Assembly (NCBI GenBank): GCA_903884505.1
Contig: CAISET010000002.1
Coordinates: 124,001 to 188,000, forward strand
From: an uncultured Microcaldota archaeon
GTDB lineage: Archaea; Micrarchaeota; Micrarchaeia; Burarchaeales; Fermentimicrarchaeaceae
Direction of reading: 5' to 3'
Length of the DNA: 64,000 bases
This document shows positions 9,578-19,886 of this stretch, in pieces (the stretch's first letter is position 1; every line of letters starts with the position of its first letter). Made by a program: the position numbers and the translations under genes. The notes beneath the pieces were generated by a model. The model was not told the DNA's origin, ran no database searches, and was given only the letters and a program-made list of their open reading frames with translations.

Positions 9578-10884
9578 GTTCTCACGCCAAACCTGTTGAG
9601 CTCATCGGCCTTTTTTAATGCGGAGCTTATGCACGCATCCATGTTCAAATACCTGAACTCGGAGAACCTGCCGCAGAGGTGGATGCCCGACTCTGTCATG
9701 TAGTTCCTTGCCGCTGCCGCGTTTCCATCGTATCCAAGGTCCTGGAGGACGTAGGCGTATTTGCTTCGCCTGACCGCGGAGTAGCCGATGAATGACTTGT
9801 TGATGATTTTGTCATCGTGAAGCGCGGCGATTGTCTCCTCCTTCAGCCTCTCGTCGCTCATCCGCGAGACCTTATCGCCCTCGCGGTAGGTTATTTCAGC
9901 GGCTGCGGAGGATTTGCCTTCGGGCGCGGCCTGCGAGCTGAAGTTGCCCGGGAATGCGGTGCGGTTGAAGGGCTCATTTCCGGGGAAGTACATCCAGGAG
10001 ATGCCGTTCAGCTTCGGGGAATTTATTCCGAGCATCACCGTGGCAACGGAATTGAACTTCAGGTTTGAGATGGAAGCGCGCACGCCCTTGGGCACACCCT
10101 CCATCGCGGCTGCGAGGTAGTGGATTGGGATTGTAGAGGCAATCTGGTCGAACTCCTTCTCCCTTTTCCCATCAGAGACGAGCCACTTCTTTCCCTCCTT
10201 CCTGATTTTCCTCACCCTGAAATTGCGCGTAATCTTGCTGCGGACCTTGTTCTCGAGAGCCAGGGTGAGCGACTGGATGCCTAGCTCCTTCGGATAGTAA
10301 AAATTCAGCTGGTGCTTGTAGCCCTCTGAGCCGAGCCCCAGCGATGCTTTCAGCACATCGAGGAAGGGCGGCTGCGGGATGCGGCCCCCGGCCCAGGAGG
10401 TCCCGAGCTTTTCTGCGGGAAGGTTCCAGATTTTCTCGTTGTAGGGTATGAGGTATTTTTCTGCGATGCCTTTGCCGAATCTTGCGCGAAGCCATTCCTC
10501 CAGGTTTTTGGGATTGCCTTTCCCCGCGGCTAGGGCGAGCGCATAGCCGCTGAGGCACTCGAGATTCTCCGCCACCGGGAGGCCCGAGAGCCCGTTCTCA
10601 AACGGGTATTTCACGAGCCGCCCTTTGTAGAAGACTTTCGTGTTGCGCCGCCTTGCCTCGAGATTATCACCGAGGAGTGAAAGCATGTAGCTGAGGGCCT
10701 GCTTGTCGCGGGAGAAGATTATGTGCGCGCCGCCGTAGTCGAATGTGTAGCCTTCCTCGCGCATGCTGCGGCACAGGCCGCCGCATTCCCCTTCGGCCTC
10801 GAGAATTTCGAAATTGCCGCGCTTCAGGTTTGCTGCGAGCGCGAGCCCCGAGAGCCCGCCGCCAAGGATGCCTATCTTCATCAT
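9574..10884 (-). CDS. FAD-dependent NAD(P)-binding oxidoreductase, UDP-galactopyranose mutase / protoporphyrinogen oxidase-like
   Basis: MKIGILGGGLSGLALAANL...EILEAEGECGGLCRSMREEGYTFDYGGAHIIF. Confidence 0.85.
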   Translation of the reverse strand: MMKIGILGGGLSGLALAANLKRGNFEILEAEGECGGLCRSMREEGYTFDYGGAHIIFSRDKQALSYMLSLLGDNLEARRRNTKVFYKGRLVKYPFENGLSGLPVAENLECLSGYALALAAGKGNPKNLEEWLRARFGKGIAEKYLIPYNEKIWNLPAEKLGTSWAGGRIPQPPFLDVLKASLGLGSEGYKHQLNFYYPKELGIQSLTLALENKVRSKITRNFRVRKIRKEGKKWLVSDGKREKEFDQIASTIPIHYLAAAMEGVPKGVRASISNLKFNSVATVMLGINSPKLNGISWMYFPGNEPFNRTAFPGNFSSQAAPEGKSSAAAEITYREGDKVSRMSDERLKEETIAALHDDKIINKSFIGYSAVRRSKYAYVLQDLGYDGNAAAARNYMTESGIHLCGRFSEFRYLNMDACISSALKKADELNRFGVRT

Positions 10885-10937
10885 TTCACCGCAGCGGGCG
10901 GATGCGGCTTGCCGTTGCCGAGAACTTTTGCTTCCAT
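10881..10937 (-). CDS. Possible 18-aa mini-ORF in intergenic gap
   Basis: ATG...TGA encodes MEAKVLGNGKPHPPAAVK; its stop overlaps ATG of the 10884 gene (ATGATG); both ends carry the duplicated CGCTGCGGTGAAATRATG. Confidence 0.25.
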   Translation of the reverse strand: MEAKVLGNGKPHPPAAVK

Positions 10938-10941
10938 TATT

Positions 10942-12885
10942 TCACCGCAGCGAGTAGATTGCCGCTTCGCCGCGCTTGAACTCCTCCTTGAAGAGCGGGC
11001 TCTGCGTGAACGGCATGCCGCACCTGAATTCCCCGCGCTCGTTGCCGCTCACGTAAATGTAGCGCGCATCGTATTTGCGCATGGCGGATGCGGCGGCATC
11101 GGGCGGGCCGCAATAGATTGTGCGGATGTCCCCGACGCGCGGGGAGTAGTTGAGCCCGTAATTGTTGAGCCAGCCGAGATAGCCGATTATCCTCATCCTT
11201 CCCCCGACCGATTCGACCGGCGAGTTGTGCTGCGTGCCGGTTATGAAAACGGAAAGCTGCGGGGTGTTCGCGGCAATCCAGTCCCCTGCTGCGAGCTCGC
11301 TGGCTGAAAGGCCGATTGAGTTGGAGGTGAGGAAGTAGAACAGGATGGTCACGGGCGAAAGCATGCAGAAGAATAGGATTACCACCCAGAAGGATTGCGG
11401 TATGCGGGAGATGAGAACGCCTGCGAATATGGAAACCGGCAGCCACATGTAGGTGAAGAACTTCGCCATGTCCCATTGCGTTGCCGTGAGGTTTATCAGG
11501 TTGGGGATTGCGAAAAGGAGAAGCATCCAGATGGCGAGCGGCCAGCGCTCCTTCGGCGGGGCAAGGAAGAACCCTGCGATTGCGAGCAGGAACGGGAGGC
11601 CGAAGTTCCCTGCATAAAACAGGGCGAACTGCACGAGGTCCTTTGGCGCAATCCATCCGAGCCCTAGCCCCAGCGAGCTTGTCCTTTCGCTCGCGCCGAG
11701 CAGGAACGGCACCGAGATTAGGATTGGGAGGAAGAGGAGCGCCGCATATTCGGCGTGGAGCAGGCTTCGCCTCGCCTCCTGGAGATATGCCGTGCGGCGC
11801 GAGGCTGCAATTGCGGAGGCGAACTTCGCCGCGTGGTAGTATGCGACGTATGTGAGCGAGATGGCCACCGATGCGATGAATGCATGCGTCTGGAACGGGG
11901 GCAGCATGCCAGTGATGAGGCCTGCGAGCAGGAGCCTGCGCCAGTCCCTCGGGTAGCCCGATGCCACGAGCAGCATCACTGCAGCTACTGCCGGGATGCC
12001 GATTATCTGCGGCCTCTGGACAAGGAGGTAGCCGCCGAGAACCGACGGGACCTGGAAGAAGCCCCAGTCGTTGTCGTAGGACTTCGATGCGAGGAGCTGC
12101 GGGAGAGGCGCGGTTCTCAGGTCGTTCCAGAGGTTCATGTAACCGAACCCGCCGCCAAAGACCACGAGCAGCGCTGCGATGAGCGACGCGTTGCGGTTCT
12201 TCGTGAAGTGGAATGCGAGGAGGAATGCGAGCATGGACAGGACTCCGGTGTAAAGGGTGTGCTCGAAGACCATGACCGCTGCCGGGAATACCGCGAGGAG
12301 CTTCGCCGCGATTGCGGTGTGCAAGTCGATGAACCAGTGGTAGCGCAGCGGGGCGCCTGCGAACATTGGTTCCTGCGGCGGGAAGTTTCCGTTGTTAACG
12401 GTCTGCACTATCGCCAGGTGCTGGAAGATGTCGCTGTAGTTCCATCCGCCGGTAATCACCCCGTGCTCGGTCGGCACCCACATCGAGCTGTAGAGGACGT
12501 AGAAGATTACCAGCATCGTGATGAGGGCGAGCGCTGCCGGCGCCTGGAAGCCTTTCCCTATGATGTCCGGCGGCTCGCGGACGAAGAGCGCTGCGAGCGA
12601 AACGATTACGAAGAAAAGGTAGAACGCCCCGCTGCCGTAGCCGAAGAGCATGCTGAGCCAGTAGATTGCGTGCGCGGAGACCATCGCGCTAAGGAGAAGC
12701 GAGAGCGCGAGCGTGAGGAGCGCGTCGGCCTCGACGCGCAGCAGCTTGATGAGGATGTAGCCAGGCAGGATGTAGAGGAATGCGAGGACTGCGAGCGGGA
12801 GGAGAGGCTGGATAAGTAAAGATGCGAATGTAAGCACCAGAAGGCCGCCTGCCGCGAGGAGGTTGAGCCCTGCCTTTTTTGCCAT
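10942..12885 (-). CDS. Large multi-TM membrane protein (paralogue of 5980..7857)
   Basis: NNGNFPPQEPMFAGAPLRYHWFIDLHTAI motif; multi-TM. Confidence 0.85.
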   Translation of the reverse strand: MAKKAGLNLLAAGGLLVLTFASLLIQPLLPLAVLAFLYILPGYILIKLLRVEADALLTLALSLLLSAMVSAHAIYWLSMLFGYGSGAFYLFFVIVSLAALFVREPPDIIGKGFQAPAALALITMLVIFYVLYSSMWVPTEHGVITGGWNYSDIFQHLAIVQTVNNGNFPPQEPMFAGAPLRYHWFIDLHTAIAAKLLAVFPAAVMVFEHTLYTGVLSMLAFLLAFHFTKNRNASLIAALLVVFGGGFGYMNLWNDLRTAPLPQLLASKSYDNDWGFFQVPSVLGGYLLVQRPQIIGIPAVAAVMLLVASGYPRDWRRLLLAGLITGMLPPFQTHAFIASVAISLTYVAYYHAAKFASAIAASRRTAYLQEARRSLLHAEYAALLFLPILISVPFLLGASERTSSLGLGLGWIAPKDLVQFALFYAGNFGLPFLLAIAGFFLAPPKERWPLAIWMLLLFAIPNLINLTATQWDMAKFFTYMWLPVSIFAGVLISRIPQSFWVVILFFCMLSPVTILFYFLTSNSIGLSASELAAGDWIAANTPQLSVFITGTQHNSPVESVGGRMRIIGYLGWLNNYGLNYSPRVGDIRTIYCGPPDAAASAMRKYDARYIYVSGNERGEFRCGMPFTQSPLFKEEFKRGEAAIYSLR

Positions 12886-12889
12886 CAGA

Positions 12890-13414
12890 TTAAGTGGATG
12901 GCTTCTTTTTAATAAACTGCACTACCTCGACAGGCTGCTGCCTTCTCCTTGCGAAGCTTTCCTGCAATTCCCGCGCCGCGTCCTTCATCTTCGAGATTGC
13001 GGTGTCGCTCCTGCGCTTGAGCGCGTAGTCTATGGTTGCGGGAAGGTCGTATTTCTCGGAGAGGGGCGAGACCGTGAAGAAGTACCTTCCCTTCCTTCGG
13101 TCTATTAACCCGAGGTTCTTGAGCCTCAGCAGATGATAACGGACTGCCTTCTCGGTCGCCTTCTCCTTTCCGCCATCGTCCATCTCTTCCATTATCTCGC
13201 GCATGTCCGGGTCCGCCCTCTTCTCGAACTGCAGCGTGATGAGCGCGTCGAAAAGGTCGAGCATGGTCGTGCGCGACTCGTTCGGTGAGATGAGGCCCAT
13301 CGCGAGCGCGAGCCACCGTGTGAGCGAGGCCTTCGTGAGCCTAACGTCGCGCGAGAGCTGCATGTCACGCAGTATGAGTTCCCCCTCTATGAGCTGAGAT
13401 TCTGGCATCCCCAT
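12890..13414 (-). CDS. Winged-helix DNA-binding protein
   Basis: EKAVRYHLLRLKNLGLIDRRKGRYFFTVSPLSEKYDLP; GGTGATTGA SD. Confidence 0.7.
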   Translation of the reverse strand: MGMPESQLIEGELILRDMQLSRDVRLTKASLTRWLALAMGLISPNESRTTMLDLFDALITLQFEKRADPDMREIMEEMDDGGKEKATEKAVRYHLLRLKNLGLIDRRKGRYFFTVSPLSEKYDLPATIDYALKRRSDTAISKMKDAARELQESFARRRQQPVEVVQFIKKKPST

Positions 13415-13524
13415 TCAATCACCTGGCCGCGATGCTAATACTTTCTTAGCATCTATTAAAGTCTTTTGGTGGCCTTGCGGCACGCTTAAATACTGGCGCG
13501 CCTATTTTAGTGCCAGGTGCCACT

Positions 13525-13893
13525 ATGCCGGTGTTCAACATTTCGACAAGATTCTACCCGATAAGGCTGACCGCGTTCATGAGGAACGAGGTCGAGATGA
13601 GTGTGGAGCTCGAGAACCGCAGCGACCAGCCGGTCTGGACCGAGTGTGATGTGACGATTCCCGAGGCGGTCTCGCTCGCGCCTGACAGGGAGCTGCACCG
13701 CGGAAGGCTCCGTATAGGAATCATCAACCCGAAGGAGATTCTCACCGGCAAATGCAAGATTTATGCTAGCGCGCGCAGCTACCCGGAGAGCTATGTTGTG
13801 AAGCTCACTGCTTATGGATTCGGGAAGGATGGCGCGATTTTTGCGCGCGAGGACAAGAAGGTCGATTTGCGCTGTGAACAATTGGGAAAATAA
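13525..13893 (+). CDS. Small Ig-fold-like protein (paralogue of 25357..25770)
   Basis: VEMSVELENRSDQPVWTECDVTIPEAVSLAPDRELHRGRLRIGIINPKEILTGKCKIYASARSYPESYVVKLTAYG. Confidence 0.75.
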   Translation: MPVFNISTRFYPIRLTAFMRNEVEMSVELENRSDQPVWTECDVTIPEAVSLAPDRELHRGRLRIGIINPKEILTGKCKIYASARSYPESYVVKLTAYGFGKDGAIFAREDKKVDLRCEQLGK

Positions 13894-14019
13894 GCTAGGT
13901 ATCTTCTTCGCGTAATCTATCTGGGAAAAACAGCCTGGTCGAGAGTTGGCGTCTGCTCCTTGTGGGGCGCATTTCGCGCTCTTCCTTCTTCCATTCCAGT
14001 TTTCCAGCCAAGCTCTCAC

Positions 14020-14154
14020 TCAAGGCATCCTTGCTCCGACAATGTTCTTGCAGATGATGCAGAACTCAAGCCCGCCCATCTGGTAGGCCTCTCCGCACAT
14101 CAGGCCCCTGCCGCATTCGGAGCAATACTCTATGATGTCGTCCTCCCTCGCCAT
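14020..14154 (-). CDS. 44-aa zinc-ribbon protein
   Basis: MAREDDIIEYCSECGRGLMCGEAYQMGGLEFCIICKNIVGARMP; two CxxC pairs; GGTGAGTAAG upstream; below the ORF-track size cutoff. Confidence 0.75.
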   Translation of the reverse strand: MAREDDIIEYCSECGRGLMCGEAYQMGGLEFCIICKNIVGARMP

Positions 14155-14415
14155 CTTACTCACCTCTTGGTGAATCGGGCCGAGAGGTTGTGGGGCCAAC
14201 CGTGTTAGACCTTGGTTCTGATCGGGCCCCCCAGGCCGTTTCCCCCAACTGTTATGTCATTTGTGGCAGGTCACTTAAATAGTTATGCTTTCTTGAATAG
14301 AGATAGAAAATATATTATAATATAATCGTTCAGGAGACGTAAATCAGACAAATCGATATGCTCCGTCGGAAGGCCTTTGCGAACTTATTTATTTATAGGC
14401 TGGCAAACCCCTCTT

Positions 14416-15837
14416 ATGCCTTTGCGGGTCTACAATACGCTCTCGCGCGAGAAGGAGGAGTTCCGCCCACTCCATGGGAAGAAGGTCGGGATGTATGTTT
14501 GCGGAGTGACTCCCTACGACCTCTGCCACCTGGGGCACGCGCGCGCATACGTGACTTTTGACATGGTGAGGCGCTACTTGGAGTTCAGTGGATATGATGT
14601 GAAGCACGTGCAGAATTTCACGGATGTTGATGACAAGATAATCAACAAGGCGAGGAAGGAGGGCGACCCTTTCAAGGCAACCGAGATTGCGCAGAGGTTC
14701 ATTGATGAATATTTCAATGAGATGGATGCGCTCGGGATTAAGCGCGCACACGTCTACCCGAAAGTCTCGGAGCACATGAAAGAGATAATCGCGCTTGTTG
14801 AGAAGCTGCTTGCGAAAGGAATTGCCTATGAGGTTGACGGAAATATCTTCTACGATGTCTCGAAATTCCCAACATACGGGAAGCTTTCGAAGCAGCCCAT
14901 GGACCAGATAAAGGCCGGGGCGAGGATTGAGGTTGACGAGAGGAAGAGGAACCCGGTTGACTTCGCCCTGTGGAAGAAGGCTAAGCCCGACGAGCCCTAC
15001 TGGGAATCGCCCTGGGGAAAGGGGAGGCCGGGCTGGCATATCGAGTGCTCTGCGATGTCGATGAAATACCTTGGCGAGACGCTCGACATCCATGGCGGCG
15101 GGATGGACCTGATTTTCCCGCATCATGAGAATGAGATCGCGCAGTCGGAAGGCGCGACCGGGAAGCAATTCTCCAAATACTGGATTCACAATGGCTTCAT
15201 AACGATTGACCAGGAGAAGATGAGCAAGTCGCTCGGGAATTTCTTCACGATTAGGGATGTGATGAAGAAGTATTCCGCGGAGACCATACGCTTCTTCCTC
15301 CTCTCAACGCATTACCACTCGCCCATTGATTTCTCGGATGCGCTGCTGGTGAATGCGGCGAACAGCCTTGCGAAGCTGCACAATGCGATTGACAACCTGG
15401 AGGCTGTGGAGAAGACCGCCTCGAAGGCGAAGATGGGCGAGATGGAGAAGGCTTTGCTTGATGACGTGAAGGAGGACAGGGAGAAATTCATCGCTGCGAT
15501 GGATGATGACTTCAACACCCCGCTTGCGATTTCCGCGCTGTTCGAGATTGCGAAGAAGGCGAACCAGCAGCTCATGGAACCTGAGCCGAAGAAGGAAGTT
15601 GTTGCTGCGATGCTCAAGGAGCTTATTGAGCTTGGTGGCGCGCTGAACATCTACAAGGCAGCTGCGAAGGGCGGAATGGGAGATGAGGAGATTGACGGGC
15701 TCGTCAATGAGAGGCAGGCTGCGAGGAAGGCGAAGGACTTCAAGAGAAGCGACGAGCTGCGCGCCAAACTGAAGGAGCTTGGGATAATCTTGGAGGACCA
15801 GAAGGACGGAACCGTGAGATGGAAGCGCGCGAGATAG
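14416..15837 (+). CDS. cysS: Cysteinyl-tRNA synthetase
   Basis: [79 protein letters not shown]. Confidence 0.97.
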   Translation: MPLRVYNTLSREKEEFRPLHGKKVGMYVCGVTPYDLCHLGHARAYVTFDMVRRYLEFSGYDVKHVQNFTDVDDKIINKARKEGDPFKATEIAQRFIDEYFNEMDALGIKRAHVYPKVSEHMKEIIALVEKLLAKGIAYEVDGNIFYDVSKFPTYGKLSKQPMDQIKAGARIEVDERKRNPVDFALWKKAKPDEPYWESPWGKGRPGWHIECSAMSMKYLGETLDIHGGGMDLIFPHHENEIAQSEGATGKQFSKYWIHNGFITIDQEKMSKSLGNFFTIRDVMKKYSAETIRFFLLSTHYHSPIDFSDALLVNAANSLAKLHNAIDNLEAVEKTASKAKMGEMEKALLDDVKEDREKFIAAMDDDFNTPLAISALFEIAKKANQQLMEPEPKKEVVAAMLKELIELGGALNIYKAAAKGGMGDEEIDGLVNERQAARKAKDFKRSDELRAKLKELGIILEDQKDGTVRWKRAR

Positions 15838-15880
15838 AAACTCTTTTTAAGCAGCAGCCCCCTGAAATCTTGCGGTCGAT

Positions 15881-16600
15881 ATGAGCTGGACTTTCTTCGG
15901 GTTCACTTTCATCTATGAGTACGAGAAGGGCCTTGTGTTCACCCTCGGGAAGTTCTCAGGAACAAGGGGGGCAGGCCTCACCTACATCGTCCCCATGCTC
16001 CAAAGGCTCGAAAAGATGGACATGCGCATCAAGACCATCGATATCCCGAAGCAGGAGGTAATGACTAGGGACAACGTCCCGGTCGCGATTGACGCCGTCA
16101 TCTATTTCAAGGTTGACAACCCAGAGGCCGCTTACCTCGAAATTCAGGACTTCATTTTTGCAGTTGCCAAATATGCGCAGACCGCGCTCAGGGATGTTGT
16201 CGGGCAGTCCAGCCTTGATTTCGTGCTTACCGAGAGGGACAAGATTGCGGACCAGATAAAGGAGATTGTCGACGAGGAGACCGAGACCTGGGGCGTTGAC
16301 ATAACCTCCATCAAGCTGCAGGACATCGAGCTGCCGGCTGACATGAAGAGGGCGATGGCGAGGCAGGCCGAGGCCGAGAGGGACAAGAGGGCGACGGTAA
16401 TAATGAGCGAGGGCGAGCTGACCGCGAGCTCCAACCTTGCAGCTGCTGCGAAGAAGCTTTCTGCGACCAAGGGCGCGCTGCACCTTCGGACCCTGCAGAC
16501 CCTGAGCGATGTCTCATCGGACCCGAGCGAGACCGATGTTTACATAGTCCCCATGGAACTCCTTCGCGCGCTGGAGGCGCTGGCGAAGTTGAAGGGATGA
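15881..16600 (+). CDS. SPFH/stomatin-like protein
   Basis: YEKGLVFTLGKFSGTRGAGLTYIVPMLQ...TIDIPKQEVMTRDNVPVAIDAVIYFKV. Confidence 0.93.
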   Translation: MSWTFFGFTFIYEYEKGLVFTLGKFSGTRGAGLTYIVPMLQRLEKMDMRIKTIDIPKQEVMTRDNVPVAIDAVIYFKVDNPEAAYLEIQDFIFAVAKYAQTALRDVVGQSSLDFVLTERDKIADQIKEIVDEETETWGVDITSIKLQDIELPADMKRAMARQAEAERDKRATVIMSEGELTASSNLAAAAKKLSATKGALHLRTLQTLSDVSSDPSETDVYIVPMELLRALEALAKLKG

Positions 16601-16604
16601 CTGG

Positions 16605-17435
16605 ATGGCAGATGTTTTTAGCATTATAGTGGCGGTGATCTTCTTCCTAGTCAGCATGATCCCGGTCCTCATACTCCTTGGGATAGTGTTCGTGTTCATC
16701 GTCGTTCCTATCCTGATGCTGTTCCTAAAGATAATCAACCAGTATGAGAAGGGCATACTTTTCTCCTTCGGCAAGTATTCGGGGACGAGGGGGCCCGGCC
16801 TGAACTTCATAATCCCGATATTCCAGGAGCTCAGGAAGGTCGACACCCGCATAATGACCATCGACATCCCGAAGCAGGAGGTAATGACCAAGGATAATGT
16901 GCCGGTCGCGATCGACGCCGTCATCTACTTCAAGGTGGTGAGGCCCGAGGATGCCATCATAAAAATGGAGGATTACACCTACGCCGTGGCGCAGTATGCG
17001 AAGACCGCTTGCAGGGACGTTGTTGGCAATGTTGAGATGGACGAGCTCCTCACGCAGAGGAAGAGAATAGCTGATGACATAGAGAAGATCGTTGATAAGG
17101 AAACTGGCGAGTGGGGAATTGACGTCACTTCCATTAAGCTTCAGAACATCGAGCTGCCTGATGACATGAAGAGGTCGATGGCGAGGCAGGCCGAGGCCGA
17201 GAGGGAGAAACGGGCGACAATCATAATGAGCGAGGGCGAGCTCGCTGCGAGTGACAATCTCGCGAAGGCTGCCAACATACTCGGCACGACGCCGGGTGCC
17301 ATGCACCTGCGCACGCTGTCGTCCCTCGACGACGTCAGCGCGGACCAGACCAACAAGCTCGCCTTCTTCATTCCGGTCGAGGCGCTGCGCGCCATAGAGG
17401 GCTTCTCCAGCCTTCTGAAGAAGAAAGGCGAGTAA
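16605..17435 (+). CDS. SPFH/stomatin-like protein with N-terminal TM (tandem paralogue)
   Basis: QYEKGILFSFGKYSGTRGPGLNFIIPIFQ...TIDIPKQEVMTKDNVPVAIDAVIYFKV. Confidence 0.94.
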   Translation: MADVFSIIVAVIFFLVSMIPVLILLGIVFVFIVVPILMLFLKIINQYEKGILFSFGKYSGTRGPGLNFIIPIFQELRKVDTRIMTIDIPKQEVMTKDNVPVAIDAVIYFKVVRPEDAIIKMEDYTYAVAQYAKTACRDVVGNVEMDELLTQRKRIADDIEKIVDKETGEWGIDVTSIKLQNIELPDDMKRSMARQAEAEREKRATIIMSEGELAASDNLAKAANILGTTPGAMHLRTLSSLDDVSADQTNKLAFFIPVEALRAIEGFSSLLKKKGE

Positions 17436-18158
17436 GTGCCTGTTGAAATCGCCCTTGTAACTAGCATCCGCAGGCGCATTTTGAAATGCTATTCCGACAT
17501 AAGCGAGCTTGACTCTTTGCGTAGAAGGAAGGCATCCGCCGCACTTGAGCGCGCGAAGAGGCTCGTCGTGCTCGGAAGAAAGAATGAGGCGCTCGGAATT
17601 CTCCTTGAGGTTGTTTCGCAGGCGCACAGGAATGGTCTTGGCTGGATGTTCTCCGATGCCAGCGGAAAGGCGCCGCTGCATGTGCGGGCGTGGGAGATGA
17701 TGATGGCCTGCTTCGAGGACGGGGAGAAAGAGAGTGAGGCTGCGAAGGCGGTTGCAGACCTTGCCGTGAATGAGTCGAAGCATCTGAATGATGGGATTGC
17801 TGCATTGAAAAGCGGGCAATACGCGAAGGCCGGCGTGGAACTCTATGCTGCTGAGAGGGCTGGAGTGGATTACGCTGCCGCCGTCAGGAAGGTTGCGGGA
17901 AAAGCGGCGAGAAAACCGGTGACCGCGCTCATCTATCTCGGATATGCGCACGCGCTCGCGAAGGATTTTGCTGGGGCTGCGAAGAAGTTCGATGATGCGC
18001 TGAAGCTCGACCCCGAGAATGCCGAGGCATGGGGAGGGAAGGGCTCGCTTCTCGAGGTTCTCGGCAAGCCGGCCGAGGCTGAGAGATGCTACGGCCGCGT
18101 CCGGGCGATTCTCGAGGGAGAAAGGAGGAAGGCGAGGGATGGTGGCGATGCCATCTGA
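17436..18158 (+). CDS. TPR-repeat protein
   Basis: C-terminal AHALAKDFAGAAKKFDDALKLDPENAEAWGGKGSLLEVLGKPAEAERCYGRV; GTG start right after the SPFH stop. Confidence 0.8.
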   Translation: MPVEIALVTSIRRRILKCYSDISELDSLRRRKASAALERAKRLVVLGRKNEALGILLEVVSQAHRNGLGWMFSDASGKAPLHVRAWEMMMACFEDGEKESEAAKAVADLAVNESKHLNDGIAALKSGQYAKAGVELYAAERAGVDYAAAVRKVAGKAARKPVTALIYLGYAHALAKDFAGAAKKFDDALKLDPENAEAWGGKGSLLEVLGKPAEAERCYGRVRAILEGERRKARDGGDAI

Positions 18159-18642
18159 ACCCTGCAGCTCATGCGATGCCCGGTGCTGCAGGAAATATCT
18201 CGTGGCTGTGGTTCCGTCGGATGTTTTGAAGATTTCTAAAAGATTAGGGAAAACGCCAACAGAGTTTTTGAACCTTTTCCCCTCCTCAGACTGTAGTTGC
18301 GCGCATTCGATTCCGCTCTGGCTCCGGGGAAAGGAGTTTTACCTTGGCCTGAGGAGGGGTGGGAACGGGTGCGTTTTTCTAACGGCAGACAATCGCTGCT
18401 CCATCCACAAGTTCAAGCCCCTGGTCTGCTCAACCTTCCCATTTCTTCTCGACGGGGAGAATGTTGCGAAGAGCAATGCCTGCTCCAAGGCGTGGGAAGG
18501 CGGGGAAGGGAGCCGTCGGCCGTTGAGGAAATACCACGCTGAACTGAAGGCTATGAGGCGTAAAATCGTCGAGTGGGACTGGCATCACTCGAAAAACGGG
18601 GATTTTCCGAAGCTGATGGCGTTTCTCCTATCGACTGAGTGA
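18139..18642 (+). CDS. YkgJ-family cysteine cluster protein
   Basis: CSSCDARCCRKYLVAV...CVFLTADNRCSIHKFKPLVCSTFP. Confidence 0.85.
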   Translation: MVAMPSEPCSSCDARCCRKYLVAVVPSDVLKISKRLGKTPTEFLNLFPSSDCSCAHSIPLWLRGKEFYLGLRRGGNGCVFLTADNRCSIHKFKPLVCSTFPFLLDGENVAKSNACSKAWEGGEGSRRPLRKYHAELKAMRRKIVEWDWHHSKNGDFPKLMAFLLSTE

Positions 18643-19146
18643 TTCTATTTCTTTCCTGTCGTTTCCAAGAGTTATTTGGCAACGTGCGTTGCAGGCCGGG
18701 CTTTCCGACGAAGAATCTGCTCCTTTGGCCTGTTTTTGCCTCCAGGGGTAGCCCGTGGATGGGGAAAGAGGGCGAGTTTCGAGGATGGATTTTTGGGCAG
18801 TTCCAAAATGATGGAAGAGGAGAAATTGGTGCTTCCTGCCTTTCTCTTCCCTCTTCCAAAACCATGAAACGGATTTTGAAGCTTCGGCGGAAGCAGTTTC
18901 TTCAGGCTTCTTTTCCACTGGAAGCACGGAGTCCTGGCTGGGGAGGCCTGTTTTTCAAATTCATGGAATGGAAGCGCTTGCGGAAATTTGACGGCGTTTC
19001 ATACGAATGGAAGATGAGTAGTATAGATGGGCTGGGAACGCCGTGGACACGTCGAGTTCTGCCTTCCTAATTCCAAATCCATGAAATGCGCCGGAGAAAC
19101 TAATTTAAAGAAGCGCCGGCCCTATTAGCCACGAGGCGATTGGAAC

Positions 19147-19413
19147 ATGGCTCAAAAACGGAAGAAAAGGGCCGCTGTAAGCAGGCAGGCAAAGGCAGTT
19201 GCGCCACTTTTGGAAATGGGGAGGGTGGAGAAGCGATTCGAAACTGCGGCAGTGCGCGAGGTTGTGGTTGCCAGGCACGCCCTTGACAGGATGCACTTCT
19301 GGGGCGGAATCAGCCTGCTCATCCTTGCCGTGGTGCTCTCAGTCAATGGCGTCGCTGACATAACGTACCTTAGCACTGGAGTTGCTGGCGTGCTCGCGGT
19401 ACTGATAGAGTGA
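19147..19413 (+). CDS. Small membrane protein
   Basis: 88-aa ORF with basic N-terminus and C-terminal hydrophobic hairpin. Confidence 0.6.
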   Translation: MAQKRKKRAAVSRQAKAVAPLLEMGRVEKRFETAAVREVVVARHALDRMHFWGGISLLILAVVLSVNGVADITYLSTGVAGVLAVLIE

Positions 19414-19414
19414 G

Positions 19415-19786
19415 TTAGGGAAGATGCTTTAAGGCGGGCATCGCCGCCTTGCTAGTCTTCTCCTCTGGCCCATAAAGAATTAGTTCCATCGATCTCATTG
19501 CGATACGGATTGAGCCGCGTAGATTGCACACGTGTGGAGCCTTGTTTTCCTTTGGATACATTGCAAGCACGAAATCCTCGGCTACTCTCCCGAATGCCTC
19601 GCGACTTGGATAAAGCTCGAGCAGGGCCTTCACGTGCTCAGGCTGCACTTCCACCCAGCTCTGCGCGCCAGTCATTTTTGCGATTGCGCAAAGCCAGGTA
19701 ACGGTGTGGGCCTGTCCGCATATTGCACCGAAGATTTTTTCTTCATTTGGTTTTTTCTTCGGGGATTTCTCCACTGTTTCGGCCAT
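19415..19786 (-). CDS. Hypothetical protein
   Basis: 123-aa ORF with plausible composition; fills the gap between genes. Confidence 0.6.
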   Translation of the reverse strand: MAETVEKSPKKKPNEEKIFGAICGQAHTVTWLCAIAKMTGAQSWVEVQPEHVKALLELYPSREAFGRVAEDFVLAMYPKENKAPHVCNLRGSIRIAMRSMELILYGPEEKTSKAAMPALKHLP

Positions 19787-19886
19787 CGCATTTCCCGCTC
19801 ACTTCAGTAATAAATGCCTGCCGCTTTAGTTTCAAAACTATGGAAAGGCTATTAAAGAGGCGTCGCGCTAATTCTGCGAGGCGATT

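Noticed and set aside
18639-19070. ORF 18639..19070(+) as a protein gene
   Set aside because: Composition (many W/F/R/S, no domain-like pattern) and lack of an SD make it unconvincing; kept only as an unexplained gap.
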